Assembly: GCA_024704765.1 (NCBI GenBank)
Contig: JAKMXF010000329.1
Coordinates: 1 to 64,000, forward strand
Source: Oopsacas minuta
Taxonomy: Eukaryota; Porifera; Hexactinellida; Lyssacinosida; Leucopsacidae
DNA length: 64,000 nucleotides
Direction: 5' to 3'
The notes below the pieces were generated by a model that had not been told where the DNA came from, searched no databases, and was given only the letters and a program-made list of their open reading frames with translations. Of this stretch, positions 25,101 through 36,360 are shown piece by piece (the stretch's first letter is position 1; every line of letters starts with the position of its first letter). The position numbers and the translations under genes were made by a program.

Positions 25101-25858
25101 GACAAACAAACACCCCCGCACTGATTCCCCCACAATTAGTTAGTTTTGATAATATCGATTACAGTCATACCTCTTTTTCAAACTGATTTACGGTACTACA
25201 CTTTGGCCTATGGGTGATGTATTGGGGAGATTACCACAACGTAAAGTCCAGTAATTTATTCACTCAAGGGGCTCCATATTCCCAGTGAATAATGTTCGAA
25301 GGAACATTATTCACTTGGCAACATGTTTGGGGAATCATATTCCCTAATGAATATTGTATCCAAACATTACCAACTGTGTCTTGCAAAAACTGATCTGTTG
25401 ATAAGCTTATATACCTATTTTATTGACATTGTGTTGTTCTAAACTCAATTTTACACAATATTATTTGTAAAATTATACATTTGATATGACTGGATTTTTT
25501 GATAAAATTTTATTTCTCGTTATGGAATCAAATATTGAAATAAATTCAGAGGTTGGTAAAGAAACTATGTACAATCAATCCTCGCAAGATTCTTTAGATA
25601 CGAGGTTGAAATAATTGGAAATGACCAGTTCTGGTGGACAAATTGAATATACCAAGATACCACATTTCTCCAAAGCCATAAAACGAAAGAAGTTTCATCA
25701 AGAATTGATTCGAGTACAATGAATGAAATATCGAAACCTAGCAAACGAATAAAACTGTCCCCACTCAAACATTCGCTGCTCAGAAGTTGAAATTCATAGT
25801 TGAGAGCTATACTCCTCCTAAATCAATGCTGCCTACAATCTTGGAAAAGATAAAATGA
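22191..25858. other. No gene seen
   Basis: AT-rich, without a convincing coding frame, RNA gene or transposon end. It contains a short GC-richer patch at 22200-22262 and one strong hairpin (listed separately). Confidence 0.4.
25284..25315. repeat. Perfect 14-bp stem hairpin
   Basis: agtgaataatgttc (25284-25297) and gaacattattcact (25302-25315) form a perfect stem with loop gaag. Similar attccc...gaatat motifs recur up to 25360, suggesting a small inverted-repeat element remnant. Confidence 0.6.
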
Positions 25859-26458
25859 GTAATGTGGGAGTTCGTCCTAGCTATGGTAAGTAGGTTGTTG
25901 ATCTTCAAATGATGGAAGCAGCACTGGAAGAAGTTGCTTCTTGTATAAACTGTAACAATAAATTGGAATTGTTTGAAATACCCAGTACCGGAACGTATGC
26001 ATCCAAGTTGATGTTCAGATGTGCCTTATGCAATAGAGGAAAATCCTTCTGGAATGTGGGCAACTATGCAATATATGGAATCTAGTGCGGTCGGTACTTC
26101 CTGTCCTAGGGAAAATAAGTTGCACGATCTCGACTATCTTTCCATGCTAGCTGGTTGTCTTATTGGAATTGGTAACGAGAAATCGAGAGTTTATCATGCA
26201 ACTTTGGGAATTCCCCCTCCTCCGAATTCATATCAATACCGAAGATTCAGGATAGCATATTTAGTGCATCTGATAAGGCAGCAAACTTAAGTATGACTAA
26301 GGCGAAGAAATCTTGAGAGACTGATTGCTACAAGTGATACAACTAATTCTGTTAATTTTCCTGTCTCCTATGATGGTGCTTATTATACACCAAAGTCGGC
26401 CATCGGTAGTAAATATTATTTCGCTTCTGCAATATCTACTGTCGTTGTGTATAAAATA

Positions 26459-27754
26459 CAGGGTGTTCAATAAGTTCGTGGAAATTAGTATATAGACGTT
26501 TTGTATAGCAATGGCTAGAGTTTAATTTTCAACATAATCCCCTTGTAATAGAATACATTTAAGCCACTTATCTTTCAGCTTTTCTATACCATGATGAAAA
26601 ACATTTGTCTTTGGTGTCTAACCAGTCTTCAAAACCCGATTCTAATGCATCGTCATCGTCAAAATCTTTCCGCGAAGTGCTTTCTTGGCAATTGGAAATA
26701 GATAATAATCGCTGGGAGCTAAATCAGGACTGTATGGTGGGTGTTGAGCCTGTTTAAAGTCACAATCTTTCATTGCCTCCTGTGCAATGTGACTTTTATG
26801 GGATGGAACATTAGCATGTAAAATGAGTGGGATTCTTTTTAACATTCCTCGCCTATTCTTCTTTGTAGATTCGCGTAATTTCGCCATTAGATTGGCATAA
26901 TATGCTACAGTCACTGTCGTATTTTTGGGAAGATAATCTAATAGTAATGGTCCCTTAGAATCCCAGAATATTGATAGCATCAGCTTTGACTTAGACTTTG
27001 GACAGTGACCAAGTCGGGGTACTTTGGGCTTTGGAGAATCTTCATGCTTCCATTCCGCAGCCTCGCTAACAGTGCAAGGGTCATGGTAGTATATCCAGGT
27101 TTCATCTCCAGTAATCAGTCTTGCATGAAAATCGTCTGGGTCAGACATATATAAATCAATCATGCTTTTGCTAGTTTCCAGTCTAGCCATTATTTGATCT
27201 TCAGATAAGGTTTTTGGTATTCACTTTGCTTTGTATTTCTTGAGCCCAAGATGGTCATGAATGATCGAATGAATAGTTCCAATTGATAAATCTACCCTAT
27301 TAGCTTTATTTCTGATCGATATACAGTGATCGTTCTCTATCATACCACTAATAGATTGCATTGTTTCTGGATGGAGAGAAAATGTGTGTCTTCCTGAGCG
27401 AGGGTCATTTGTAATACTTTCTTTTCCGCGTTTGATTTCTGCATGCCATTTTGCAACCATAGATTGACTAGGGGCATTGTCTTTGAGGACATCTTTCATC
27501 TCTCTGAACGTTTCAGTAGCGCTTAGTCCTTTTATACAGAGAAGTTTAATGACTGCTCGATGCTCTAAGTTCTCAAAATTCTTTATTTTCCAAACAACTG
27601 ACGGAAAGATCTGATTATTGCTCTGAATATAGCTGCTTGCATCACAAAGTTTAAGTAAATCATTAAATATATGATTGATAAATGGAAAGCTAAATATAGC
27701 ATTTAGTACTCCTTACTCTAAATATAATTTTCCACGAACTTATTAAATACCCTG
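26459..27754 (-). mobile_element. Mariner element inserted in the Mutator-like gene
   Basis: Left end cagggtgttcaataagttcg; the complement of the right end (27754 backward) reads cagggtatttaataagttcg. TA flanks both sides (26457-26458 and 27755-27756). The length is 1296 bp, with a near-complete minus-strand transposase. Flanking Mutator-like coding sequence continues on both sides, which dates this insertion after that gene. Confidence 0.92.
26522..27600 (-). pseudogene. Mariner transposase, nearly complete but catalytically dead
   Basis: From about 27600 the frame runs FENLEHRAVIKLLCIKG, a mariner HTH, through ITNDPRSGRHTFSLHPE and IGTIHSIIHDHLGLKK. At 27211-27220 an in-frame TGA replaces the conserved Trp of K(W)xP. 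It continues in the same frame through ARLITGDETWIYY (first Asp), ILHANVPSHKS and HPPYSPDLAPSDYYLFP (third Asp). In the second motif the Asp of LHDNAPSH is Ala, so the catalytic triad is broken independently of the nonsense codon. Two frameshifts follow near 26640 and 26570. The C-terminal HGIEKLKDKWLKC ... GDYVEN ends with TAA at 26522-26524. Spacing of the second and third motifs fits DD34D mariners. Confidence 0.88.
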
Positions 27755-28990
27755 TAACTTGCAGCAGATGTACACAAGGTACTTCTTATAAACTTAAGGT
27801 CTCCACAAATTCTTTGTATAGGGGAGACCAGTAGAAACGGAATAAGCACATGAAAAACTGTCCAGCCGATTACCCTAACACTACTTTGATCCATCTGAAA
27901 TTAAAATTAGCTTCTGATAAGGTAAAAGAGTAGCGTCACATAGATATGATCATTCCTGATATAATTTGTAATGGGGGCAACAATGCAGTTGCGGACCTGA
28001 ATGTGGTATATGTATATCCATCTATGGGTATTCATATTTCAGCTTAGAAAGAGCTAATGTGTTTGCATGTTATGAGCCACTTTATGAAAACTCTAATGAA
28101 GATTCTTGTGTAATAGAGAGGATGAATCTGTTGAATACAAAATAATTGATCGTAAATGCTGTGGAAACATTGCCAGTGAATTTTATAAACCACTGAAAAG
28201 GAATCCAGGAAATGCTATAAACGTAGCAAATGGTGTACCGGCTATCCCACTTCATTTTGCTATAAGTGAAACCAATAATAACCACAAATTCTGCACCAAT
28301 GGTAGAGATAGCTGGCGTAGATTCCAAGCTGATAAATTTGATGATCATACTCCACCATTTGACACAGGTTTTCTATCTGATACATTAGTTGGTCAGGTAA
28401 ATTACATTTTTGATTAGTTTAAATACAATGACGTCAGTTTTATTAAAACCATTAGTGCTGGAAAAATTAATAACAACAATGAATCATTGCACCACATATT
28501 ATTTGATATGACTTCAAAGAAAGTATCTGTTCGAAGGGGTGTTCTAGGACTTGGAGCTGCCCTAGCTGTCAACCGTTATGACGACTTAAATAGAGGAATA
28601 GTAAATGTAATGACGATTATATCTAATTCTGGGCCCGAACTAGTTAAGCATTTCGTCTTTGTGATATAAAAGGATCTTGCCTACTGAAAAGGATCCTAGA
28701 CAATGAGATGAAAGTATTAGAGAGGAAATGCAATCACGGAATATGAAGAAGTTCGTGGAGGGTGGAACAGGCTATTCATCTCAGAAATTTTCAGGGCTCA
28801 ATCATATGAGAGTGACACCGAAAATATGAGTGACTCAAATGCTCCAACAACTATAGTTGAATCAGCATGTGGAAATTGTCACTCGTTCTGGAAAGGCGAT
28901 AAACACTTTCAATTGTAGCAGTTGTCACAAGTAATTTCACGAATATTGTGTTGAAATGGAATTAGGGCTTGTTAGTGAAAACATTACATG

Positions 28991-29254
28991 GATTTGTGAT
29001 GGTTGTTAATATAATTTCTTGCGAACGTCATTAACAACTATATAAAATTTACTTCGATATTACAGCTACACACAGATCATTAGTGTCTCTGCAGGTTCTA
29101 GATAGTGAAACATGTTCCTAAATGTTTGTTATTATTTTATCACGTGTTTACTTTATTAACTAAAAATTCTCAATTATGAATATATTCAAGTATCGAATTA
29201 GTAATATCTTAATTATGGATTTCTTCCTAATCTCTCATTATGTTTCACAATCTC
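28991..29254. other. No gene seen
   Basis: AT-rich spacer between the end of the Mutator-like gene and the ATT repeat at the tail of the Penelope-like element. Confidence 0.4.
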
Positions 29255-29263
29255 AAGTATACA

Positions 29264-29292
29264 ATTATTATTATTATTACTATTATTATTAA
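29264..29292. repeat. (ATT)n microsatellite at the tail of the Penelope-like element
   Basis: An almost pure ATT run (one ACT). On the minus strand it is (AAT)n and lies directly downstream of the GIY-YIG coding end, where a retroelement 3' tail is expected. Confidence 0.7.
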
Positions 29293-29392
29293 TATAGTAG
29301 CCACTTCTGAGTCGGTCCTCCCACTTTATCCTCAAGATAGTGATAGTTTTTGATGGAGTGCGGAAGTGGGCGGGAATAAGTTGAAGGATTTC

Positions 29393-29635
29393 TCAGGTGA
29401 GTTGGTTATTTATATTGAGGTGTTGAGCGATTCTATGCAAATGAAGGCGTTGTAGAATATTTCGGCGAGTTACGCCTACTTGGCCAACATACGTGACTGT
29501 TGGATGGCCTGGGTGTCTCAATGCGTAGGTCATGCGATAAGTAGCGCAAGATATTATTGGAGTATTTATTGTTGGATGCACTGTGGGGTTATAGTGGTCA
29601 CATATTCTACATATGTCGTCGTGATCCATATCTGG
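29393..29635 (-). pseudogene. GIY-YIG-like endonuclease domain of the Penelope-like element
   Basis: The frame has paired cysteines (CRICDHYN) typical of the zinc-finger preface, then VTYVGQVGVTRRNILQRLHLHR. This resembles the GIY-YIG core (x-YVG-x-T-x-xx-RxxxH) with the second tyrosine motif and Arg/His retained. It ends in LNINNQLT followed by stop at 29393. The domain nicks target DNA in Penelope-like elements. It is separated from the reverse-transcriptase part by two insertions. The 'GIY' half is weak, so the call is moderate. Confidence 0.55.
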
Positions 29636-30220
29636 GGCCTTATTAACTAAAATTCTTAAGTCAAATTCTTAGAATACGACTCAATTCTTAGAATAATTCT
29701 AAGAATTGAGTCGTATTCTAAGAAAAATATTTAGTGAGGTAGAGAGGACACTTAACTTATAATTTATTTTACTTTTCTATGAAATTATAATCAATACGCA
29801 TTTATTTACAAAGAAGATTGTTCATCGTTTAAGACAATATGTTTGATTATCATATCCACATGTTGTAATACCCGCTATTGGGTGGGGCAATTATCTCATT
29901 AATGATAAATGAAGTATACAAGTAGAAGGATATTATTTTCTACTATGCGCATATCTTCTCAAAAAGCGATTGAAGTCGAATGAATTGGCATAAATTTTAT
30001 TTATCAATAGCAAGAAAAAATCAATTAGAATTACCCAATTCTAAGAATTTTTCTTAGAATTGCTTAATTCTAAGAATTATTCTAAGAATCCGTTAAGATA
30101 GCCAAGTTAAGAATTCTTAACGAAAACTAAGAATATTTCATGAATTCTTAGAATTATTCTTAGAAATACACTTAGAATTAAGTTAAGAATAATTCTTAGA
30201 ATTTTAGTTAATAAGGCCCC
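29634..30220. mobile_element. Fold-back element built from AAGAATT-type repeats
   Basis: ggggccttattaactaaaattctta at 29634 is mirrored by taagaat...attttagttaataaggcccc ending at 30220. Both subterminal arms are arrays of taagaatt/aattctta words on alternating strands (29650-29730, 30035-30200). There is no coding. It sits inside the Penelope-like element. I see no clear target duplication (flanks atatct / aggtgg). Confidence 0.8.
29666..29724. repeat. Perfect 29-bp-arm palindrome
   Basis: The arms 29666-29694 and 29696-29724 are perfect reverse complements around a single A at 29695, with core cgactcaattcttagaat. It can extrude as a cruciform or hairpin. Confidence 0.95.
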
Positions 30221-30274
30221 AGGTGGTTTTGAGCAGGAAATGAGAGCTTTTAATGGAGCTAGAGGTGTTGTGTA

Positions 30275-32802
30275 TAGGGATCGATCGGTCACCCGACCCC
30301 GGCCCCGGTCTCGACCAATCCCAGCCACTTTTGTCCCGGCCCGTCCCCGCCTAAAGTCCCGAACCTGGCCGGGGACTAGTTAGTTTTAAAAAGATATAAT
30401 TCACCTTTCTATACTATCAGTCTATCACTATCAACTACTTGTACTAACAAAGATTCTAATGTGTTTGTGAGCTCGCTTCGTCCCCGAAAATTTCTTCAAC
30501 TCCTAAGTGGTATTTCGGAAGAACAACTTGAGGATGTGGTTGCTGTAGCTTGAATGAAACAAAACCAATCGCTCTGAGATTATACTTGAGAAACAAGAGC
30601 TTCTCTATGTTAGGAGGGAGCAACGGATCCTATCGCTTTGAGAAATTTTACCCGCCATTTTAAATTCTCGTTCACTTGGAACTGATCAACAAGGTGGACT
30701 CAAATACTGAAAGGCAAGTATAGACAATATTGGATACAGATTCAAGTTTATACGCCAGTACCACAATGGATCTAGCTCTGGGTGAATTTTCTTGTCAGCG
30801 AAGTAGTGCAACATTTCATGTTTTACTTCGTTTCTGATCGTATCTTCCACATCACAAATTGTATTATTATTAACTGAATCGGATTGGCCATCTGAATCAC
30901 TTAAAATTGCATCTCAGTAACTTTTTGCAGGGGAATCGGCGTTAATTTGAAAACTGCCTTCTGCCAAAGACCGTTCAAAGATGTTGGAAGCAATACTAGT
31001 GAATTTACCCTTTACCTCTTCTGCTTTCGCCTTATCCATAAAGCCACTCGTTTTATATCTAGGATCCAGAATAGTTGCCAGTGCATGCATTTCACTTGTT
31101 TCGACATCAACGAAATGCACTAGGGCATCAAGCCCCCTAAAATAACGTTTCAGTTGTACGATCATTTCGTTTTTGATAGTATTGATTCGAAATTCATCGA
31201 TAGCATTCAATTCATAAAATATTTTCTTGATGAATAGAATGGTATCCGAAATGCAAGTATATCCGTGTTCTGCATCCAATGTGGCATCGACAAATGGTTT
31301 TAATAAACAAATTACTTTGGGAATAAGCATCCAGTCATTTGGAGTTAGTTGGTATTCTATATTAATATTGATATCATCTTCTGTGCAACGAATAGCACAT
31401 TTCTGCTGAATATACCGGACTAACATAGCATAGTAAGAACTCCAGCGTGTTTTCTCGCCTAAAATCAGAGTGCATCCAGGAGCACCATTATAATCTGCTT
31501 GATGACCTCTGAGAACTTCCATCACCTTCGGACTCTTCCGAAGAAAGGAAGTAAATTTGGTAGCACGGGCCATCATAGATTGGACACCACTTTGTTCAAA
31601 AATAGAAATCATGACCACTAGATGTATCATATGTAGAAACAACCTGCATTATCCTGGTTGTTGATAACCATGGCATTCACTATATTGAGGGCATTATCTC
31701 GCAATATCAAGTGGAGCTTTCTCTCTGATTTCCAATAAACAATGATCAAACGCAACGTCTGTTCAATTGAATCAGCTGTATGTGATGTATCATATAGAAA
31801 ACAATGCAGCACAACTGCTTTTCGCTCTCCTTTCTTGTTGATGAAATGCAGCGTGAAGCTAATAAAAGCCCGTTGACTCTTTAATGTCCAAATATCAGTC
31901 GTTACACTACAAAAGTCCCCGAGATTATTGTGCAACAGCTCTATGAAATTGAATTGTACATGTCTGCATATATCTGGAATAATCCTTTGGCGGAGCACTT
32001 TTTCCGTTTGAAACATCGAATTTATGATTCAAATGACTAATAAAAACGTGAATCTTTCGTTTTCAACTGTAGTGTAAAGGAGAAGTGAATCACATATCCA
32101 TTCAGCTAAAAAATAATTCCCTCTGTTTTGATCAGGGTGATCAGGTAGCCATTTTCTTTTCAATTCGAATGTTTCCTCTAGACTATGTTGGGTTTGTGAA
32201 CCTGGGGTAGCCAAAATGTAGATAGATTTTTGCTTCGAATTCTCCTCATCTTTTTTGCATCTTTTTGGTTCATCAACATTTCGTATTATTATTGCCTCCT
32301 TGTATTCGACAGTGTGATACGATTTCAAGTGATTCCACAGCGATTTAGTTGACAAAGACTTTTTGAACCTCCATGAGTACCCCTTTGTATCTTCCTCGTT
32401 TTTCCGTGACAGCAGAAAAGTTACAATTGGCAATTGATTCATCTGCATTATCGACATCATGAAATTTCCAGACCTCAGATGCGTACCTTTTGGTCATTGA
32501 TATGAATAGTAAATTTAAATCAATTGTATATATTATTTATATTATTCAATAATAATTACCTTTTGACACTATTTCAAATAACATATACTATATTGGTACC
32601 CTGTAGTGAGAACACAGATTTTTGATTACAATTACGACTCAATTCACGTTGACTGTATTTTCACGCTGTTGACTTTAAAGGAGCTTTGCGCACAGGTTTA
32701 TAAGGTGAATAATATTACTAATTAGCACAGAAACAACTGTAAACTTGCATTATTTACTATCAACTCTAACCCTGGCCAAATTCTGCCCCCTGTCGATCCC
32801 TA
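30275..32802 (-). mobile_element. hAT element (2.53 kb) inserted in the Penelope-like element
   Basis: The short terminal inverted repeat is tagggatcga (30275) / tcgatcccta-like (tgtcgatcccta, ending at 32802). It is flanked by 8-bp duplications gttgtgta (30267-30274) and attgtgta (32803-32810), one mismatch apart. The interior encodes a BED-finger hAT transposase on the minus strand. The GC-rich stretch at 30290-30375 (ccccggccc) is subterminal. Confidence 0.85.
30560..32470 (-). pseudogene. BED-finger hAT transposase (ZBED-like)
   Basis: From 32460: SWRFKKSLSTKSLWNHLKSY with a following HTVEYKE, the distal half of a BED zinc finger. Next is VTTDIWTLKSQRAFISFTLHF (first catalytic Asp, 31910) and LHLILRDNALNIVNAM (second Asp, 31690). 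KTRWSSYYAMLVRYIQQK and LATILDPRYKTSGF follow (31460-31060), and the hAT C-terminal dimerisation motif LDPLWYWRINLNLYPILS then YLSPPC-stop-SVPSEREFK (30750-30660). Three open segments in two frames are joined by frame changes at about 32020 and 31640. TGA at 30686-30688 sits immediately before SVPSER. A nearly complete but inactive gene. Confidence 0.88.
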
Positions 32803-32810
32803 ATTGTGTA

Positions 32811-34413
32811 AATAAGTTTTATGGGTTTGTTTAATATTAGAGGAGCTAGTTGACAATAGGTTGGGCGGGTTTGAGGCCAAGATGTTAATATTGCAGTATA
32901 GGGTTCTTCTTGTTAATTGGGAGTAGAGTGTTTAATAATAGGGAAATAGGCTGTCGTGGTCATAATTTTAATTGCGTGTTTAAGTGGGAACGAAGCTCTG
33001 TTTAAGAGTGGAAGGTAGTAAGATAACAAATTGTTTAATGTTTTATGAGGGTGAGTGGTTTGGGTTGCTAGTTGGAAGGCATATCCTGTTGGGATGTTTT
33101 GAAGTTCATGAGGGTGATAGCTGTGATAGTGTAATGGAACCGGATTTCTCTCTTTTGATTTATAAGGAATTAAGGTTTTGATTCTGGGAGATGCTGGATA
33201 TCTTGCAGGAAGTTGTCTGGCGCTTCCCTTAACAAGTATGGTGTAAGCAACTCTTGGGGTATTGGAAAGGTAGTAGTAAGGTCGTCAAAGTGTGCTGAGA
33301 GCTTTTCTATAGGTGGTGGGATGTAACTTCTGAGGAATTATACAGTGACCAATTGGGCGAGTTCTGAAGAACAACTAAGTCCCTGAGGTATGCCTGTTGG
33401 GCCTAATGATAAATCTTCGCTCGTCTGTTATGAAGTTCATGTTTAGGGTTTTTCAATTAAGTTATTGTGGTATGAAGAAATCTAATGCAACATCAATAAG
33501 GGAGTGTGGAGTAGAGGGGTAGAAATCTTTTACGTACTGTGCGTAGAGTTTAATGGGGTCCGTATTCGAATAAGGAATTTAAGGCATCCTTGGCGTCCTT
33601 ATGGTGGTAAGGTTGTTGTCTAATTATGGGTTGAAGCATGGGGGTGATAATTGATGAGGATAGTGAGGTTAACGAAGTGCATGATAAACCACGGGTCTAA
33701 AGAAGGGAAGAAGAGTAATAGGACCCGAAATGATGGTCAACATGTCTGTGAGTTCGTAGTGTTCTACAGCTAGGTAGGTGTTCTATCATCCTCTTGTAAT
33801 GTCTGTAATTCTGGCCTATGTAAGAGTAATGCTTCTCTAAGGTTTCTGGTTAAGATTATTGCTTGCAAGGGGTTATTTCTTGTTTATCTTGGGTATAAGC
33901 GTTATATATCCTGTCCAATGTCTTTTTAGTTATGATGACTACACCCGTTCCTTTGTCTACAGGGCGGATTGTGGCTTTTTTCCTTTTAAAGTTTTGTTTT
34001 ATATCTTCTAAGTTCATTTTGAAAGTTTCATACGTTTTTATCTTGAAGTGGGGGATTCTGATTTAATCTGAGGGCATGCATAAATAGGTTTTGGAATGGT
34101 GTTGCATTTTCTATAGGAATTTGGAAAATTAGGCCAAACGTCAACAAAGTTTGTAAGGTTACTACCATGTGTTTTCTGATAGTATGTTCATTGAAAATGT
34201 TTGGGGACTAAAACGGGTGAAGACTAGAGGTTCTGGCTGTTGGATTGTGTGGGGAATATTCGGGGAAAGAAGGTCCAGATGATATTTTGATTTCTCGTGT
34301 GGGGGTGGGGTGTCTAGATGCTCGCAAAAGGAACATGAATGATTTTTATATGTTGTGGCTCCTAGTTTGAGGGTACCTCCAGCGTCAAGAAGCGTGACAC
34401 GGTGGAGTCCCAA
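32811..34413 (-). pseudogene. Penelope-like reverse transcriptase, degraded
   Basis: The clearest motif is KATIRPVDKGTGVVIITKK (about 33985-33930), matching the Penelope-family IxPxDKGxGVVxxD/xxxY block that precedes the fingers of the RT. A nearby N-terminal match, MPSD/ALRLNQNPPLQDK (about 34080-34040), and NPKHELHNRRAKIYH further on, lie in changing frames with many stops. The YxDD catalytic box is not recognisable. It would have copied element RNA into DNA. Identity rests mainly on one motif plus the downstream nuclease. Confidence 0.6.
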
Positions 34414-34529
34414 AAATTAAGAATGCCGAACGTGGCTAATGATGGGAGTGGATTTAGGGTTAATGTTTGCTGTGTCCATATAGAGTTCTCTGGGGCTACT
34501 TCATGGGTGCAAATTCTGGCGCTACATTC

Positions 34530-36360
34530 AAATTTACAACTTGGGACTTGATGAAAGTACCGATGTAAGCGACACAGCTCACCTGCCAATCTTTGTACAT
34601 GGTGTCACAGAAAATTTCGAAATCATCCAGGAACTGCTTGACTTATGTCCAATGAAAGATCCAAAAACTGGGCAAGGTATTTTCAATGTAGTAAAACATG
34701 TGTTTACTAAATTCAAACTTTCAGATGAAAAACTAAGTACTTTAACAACCGATGGAGCCCCTGCTATGACAGGAAAGCATAAACGTTTTGTTAGCCTTAT
34801 GCTCAATTCAATGACCTTTCCTGTTATGGCATACCACTGCATTATTCATCAAGAACAGCTTTGTGCAAAAACCTTAGATAAGAAACATGTGATGGAAAAT
34901 GTCGTCAATACAGTAAATTTCTTAAGGCCGAAGGGACTCAATCACAAGACAATTCCAAGCGTTTCTTGCAGAGGTAGGATCAGACTATAACGATGTTATT
35001 TACTTTAGCCAAGTTCGCTGGCTCAGCAGGGCTTCTACTCTAGCCAGATACTAGTCGCTACTTGAAGAAATAAAAACATTCATGACCATTAAGGGAATGG
35101 ATGTGAGCTTTCTGGACGATGATCAGTGGTTGAATGATCTCGCATTTCTAGTTGACATAACTAAGTATCTCACAGATTTAAATCTGACACTACAAGGAAG
35201 AAAACAATTCGTTGACAACCTGTATGAGCATGTCAAAGCGTCCATCAACAAATTACAATTATTCCACCAACAATTTATTTTGAAAAAGGTGGTACATTTC
35301 TCAACATTATCCTCAAGAAAAAGTGAGACAGTGAACCATGACAAGTATTGTACACTGATCAATAGCTTAATCGATGGATTTAAACTAAGATTTTCTGATT
35401 TTAGTGACAAATTCGATGAAATGGAGTTGTTTGGAACTGATTCCACAAATGTTCCTGGAATGTTCCAACTGGAACTAATTGAAATACAAAATTCCTCGGA
35501 GAGAAAGAGAACTTTTGCAGAGCATGACCTTCTGACATTTTATGGTCAATATGCTACATCGGATCTATTTCCTTTTTTATCGAAACACGCCCTCAGGTTC
35601 CTTTCCTTATTTGGCAACACGTATTGCTGTGAACAGCTTTTTCTCAATGAGAACAAATGTTAAAAGCAAGTCTAGATCACTCCTGACCGACACTCATCTA
35701 CAGTGTTCCCCATAAACGTTTTGACCGGCCGGCTGGCCGCCAAAATGCCAATTTGGCATTCCGACCCGGCCAATTCGAGTCTGTAGTCAATCAAAATGAA
35801 TAATTCAAAATTTCCTATAACCAATCACAACCTAGAGTTTGCGCAATTTGCCCTGTGGTGTACTGGTTATTATATTCTTTCGAATTTTATTTTTACTCTA
35901 AATGCTAATTTTACATGAGCAGTTAGCAATTACAATGTTTTTATAAATTTTCTTTCCCTACGTAGTGTTTCTTTTGTTTCATTTATAGAATTCCTTCCGT
36001 AAACTATGGCACAAAGAATACTCCAGGTGGCTACAAGTTCGCAACGTAAACATAAATCAGGAGTGCCATTGTAATACAGTTCAGAAAGAGGTCTTCCAAC
36101 TTTGTGGAAGGAATGGAGAGTATGTGAAGGATTTCATTTGTATGTTCTGAAAAGTGTCGTAATCTCTAGCAGGAACATTTCCGCAATTAAATAGCTTTCC
36201 GCTGATAAAACAGGTCATGGGGCCTACCAAATGTGACCCATAACTTGGCTTAGGGGGAACACTGCTCATCTATCAGGAATATTACGGATTGCGACATCAA
36301 GTATACGAGCAGATATTGACTTTTGTGTTCTCAAAGTCAGATATCCCATTAGATAAGTTC
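34530..36360 (+). pseudogene. hAT transposase, GTF2IRD2/ZBED5-like, split by a MITE
   Basis: GLDESTDVSDTAHLPIFVHG at the start is the first catalytic block of the hAT group related to the C-terminal half of GTF2IRD2. TTDGAPAMTGKHKRF (second block) and AYHCIIHQEQLCAK follow. After a frame change, FSQVRWLSRASTLARY and ITKYLTDLNLTLQGRKQFVD appear (35010-35230). LFGNTYCCEQLF ... NVKSKSRSLLTDTHL then leads into the MITE at 35701, and the frame resumes as GILRIATSSIRADID to a stop near 36327. Frameshifts lie near 34965 and 35648, with TAG near 35052. The N-terminus is missing where it abuts the Penelope-like element. Confidence 0.82.
35701..36264. mobile_element. 564-bp hAT-type MITE with perfect 8-bp duplication
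   Basis: The left end cagtgttccccataa and right end gggggaacactg are inverted. The perfect duplication ctcatcta lies at 35693-35700 and 36265-36272. Removing the element restores the hAT reading frame across the site (THLS...GILRIATS). No coding capacity. Confidence 0.93.

Larger units (their letters stand above)
25859..28990 (+). pseudogene. Mutator-like transposase with C-terminal PHD-like finger, split by a mariner
   Basis: The left part has CINCNNKLELFEIPSTGTYA and FRCALCNRGKSFWNVGNY, the N-terminal zinc-ribbon region of the Mutator-like transposase domain, then a region around GCLIGIGNEKSRVYHATLG (25900-26290). After the mariner at 26459-27754 the frame resumes. At 28240-28420 it reads FCTNGRDSWRRFQADK ... 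HTPPFDTGFLSDTLVG, then NNNESLHHILFDMTSKK and RRGVLGLGAALAVNRYDD (28470-28610). The end (28866-28990) carries CGNCH ... FNCSSCH ... FHEYCVE ... ITWICDGC, which has PHD-finger ligand spacing, directly before a stop. There are many stops and frame changes. Transposase family and finger are seen in motifs; chromatin binding would be inference from PHD fingers in general. Confidence 0.75.
29264..34500 (-). mobile_element. Penelope-like retroelement, disrupted by two insertions
   Basis: Minus-strand coding pieces in order are an N-terminal region (34413-34150), a reverse-transcriptase segment (about 34050-32811), and a C-terminal GIY-YIG-like endonuclease (29629-29393) with an (AAT)n tail. The continuity is cut by a hAT element (30275-32802) and a fold-back element (29634-30220), and the 54-bp piece between them belongs to the same element. 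Penelope-like elements pair a reverse transcriptase with a GIY-YIG nuclease, which is the arrangement here. End coordinates are approximate. Confidence 0.65.
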
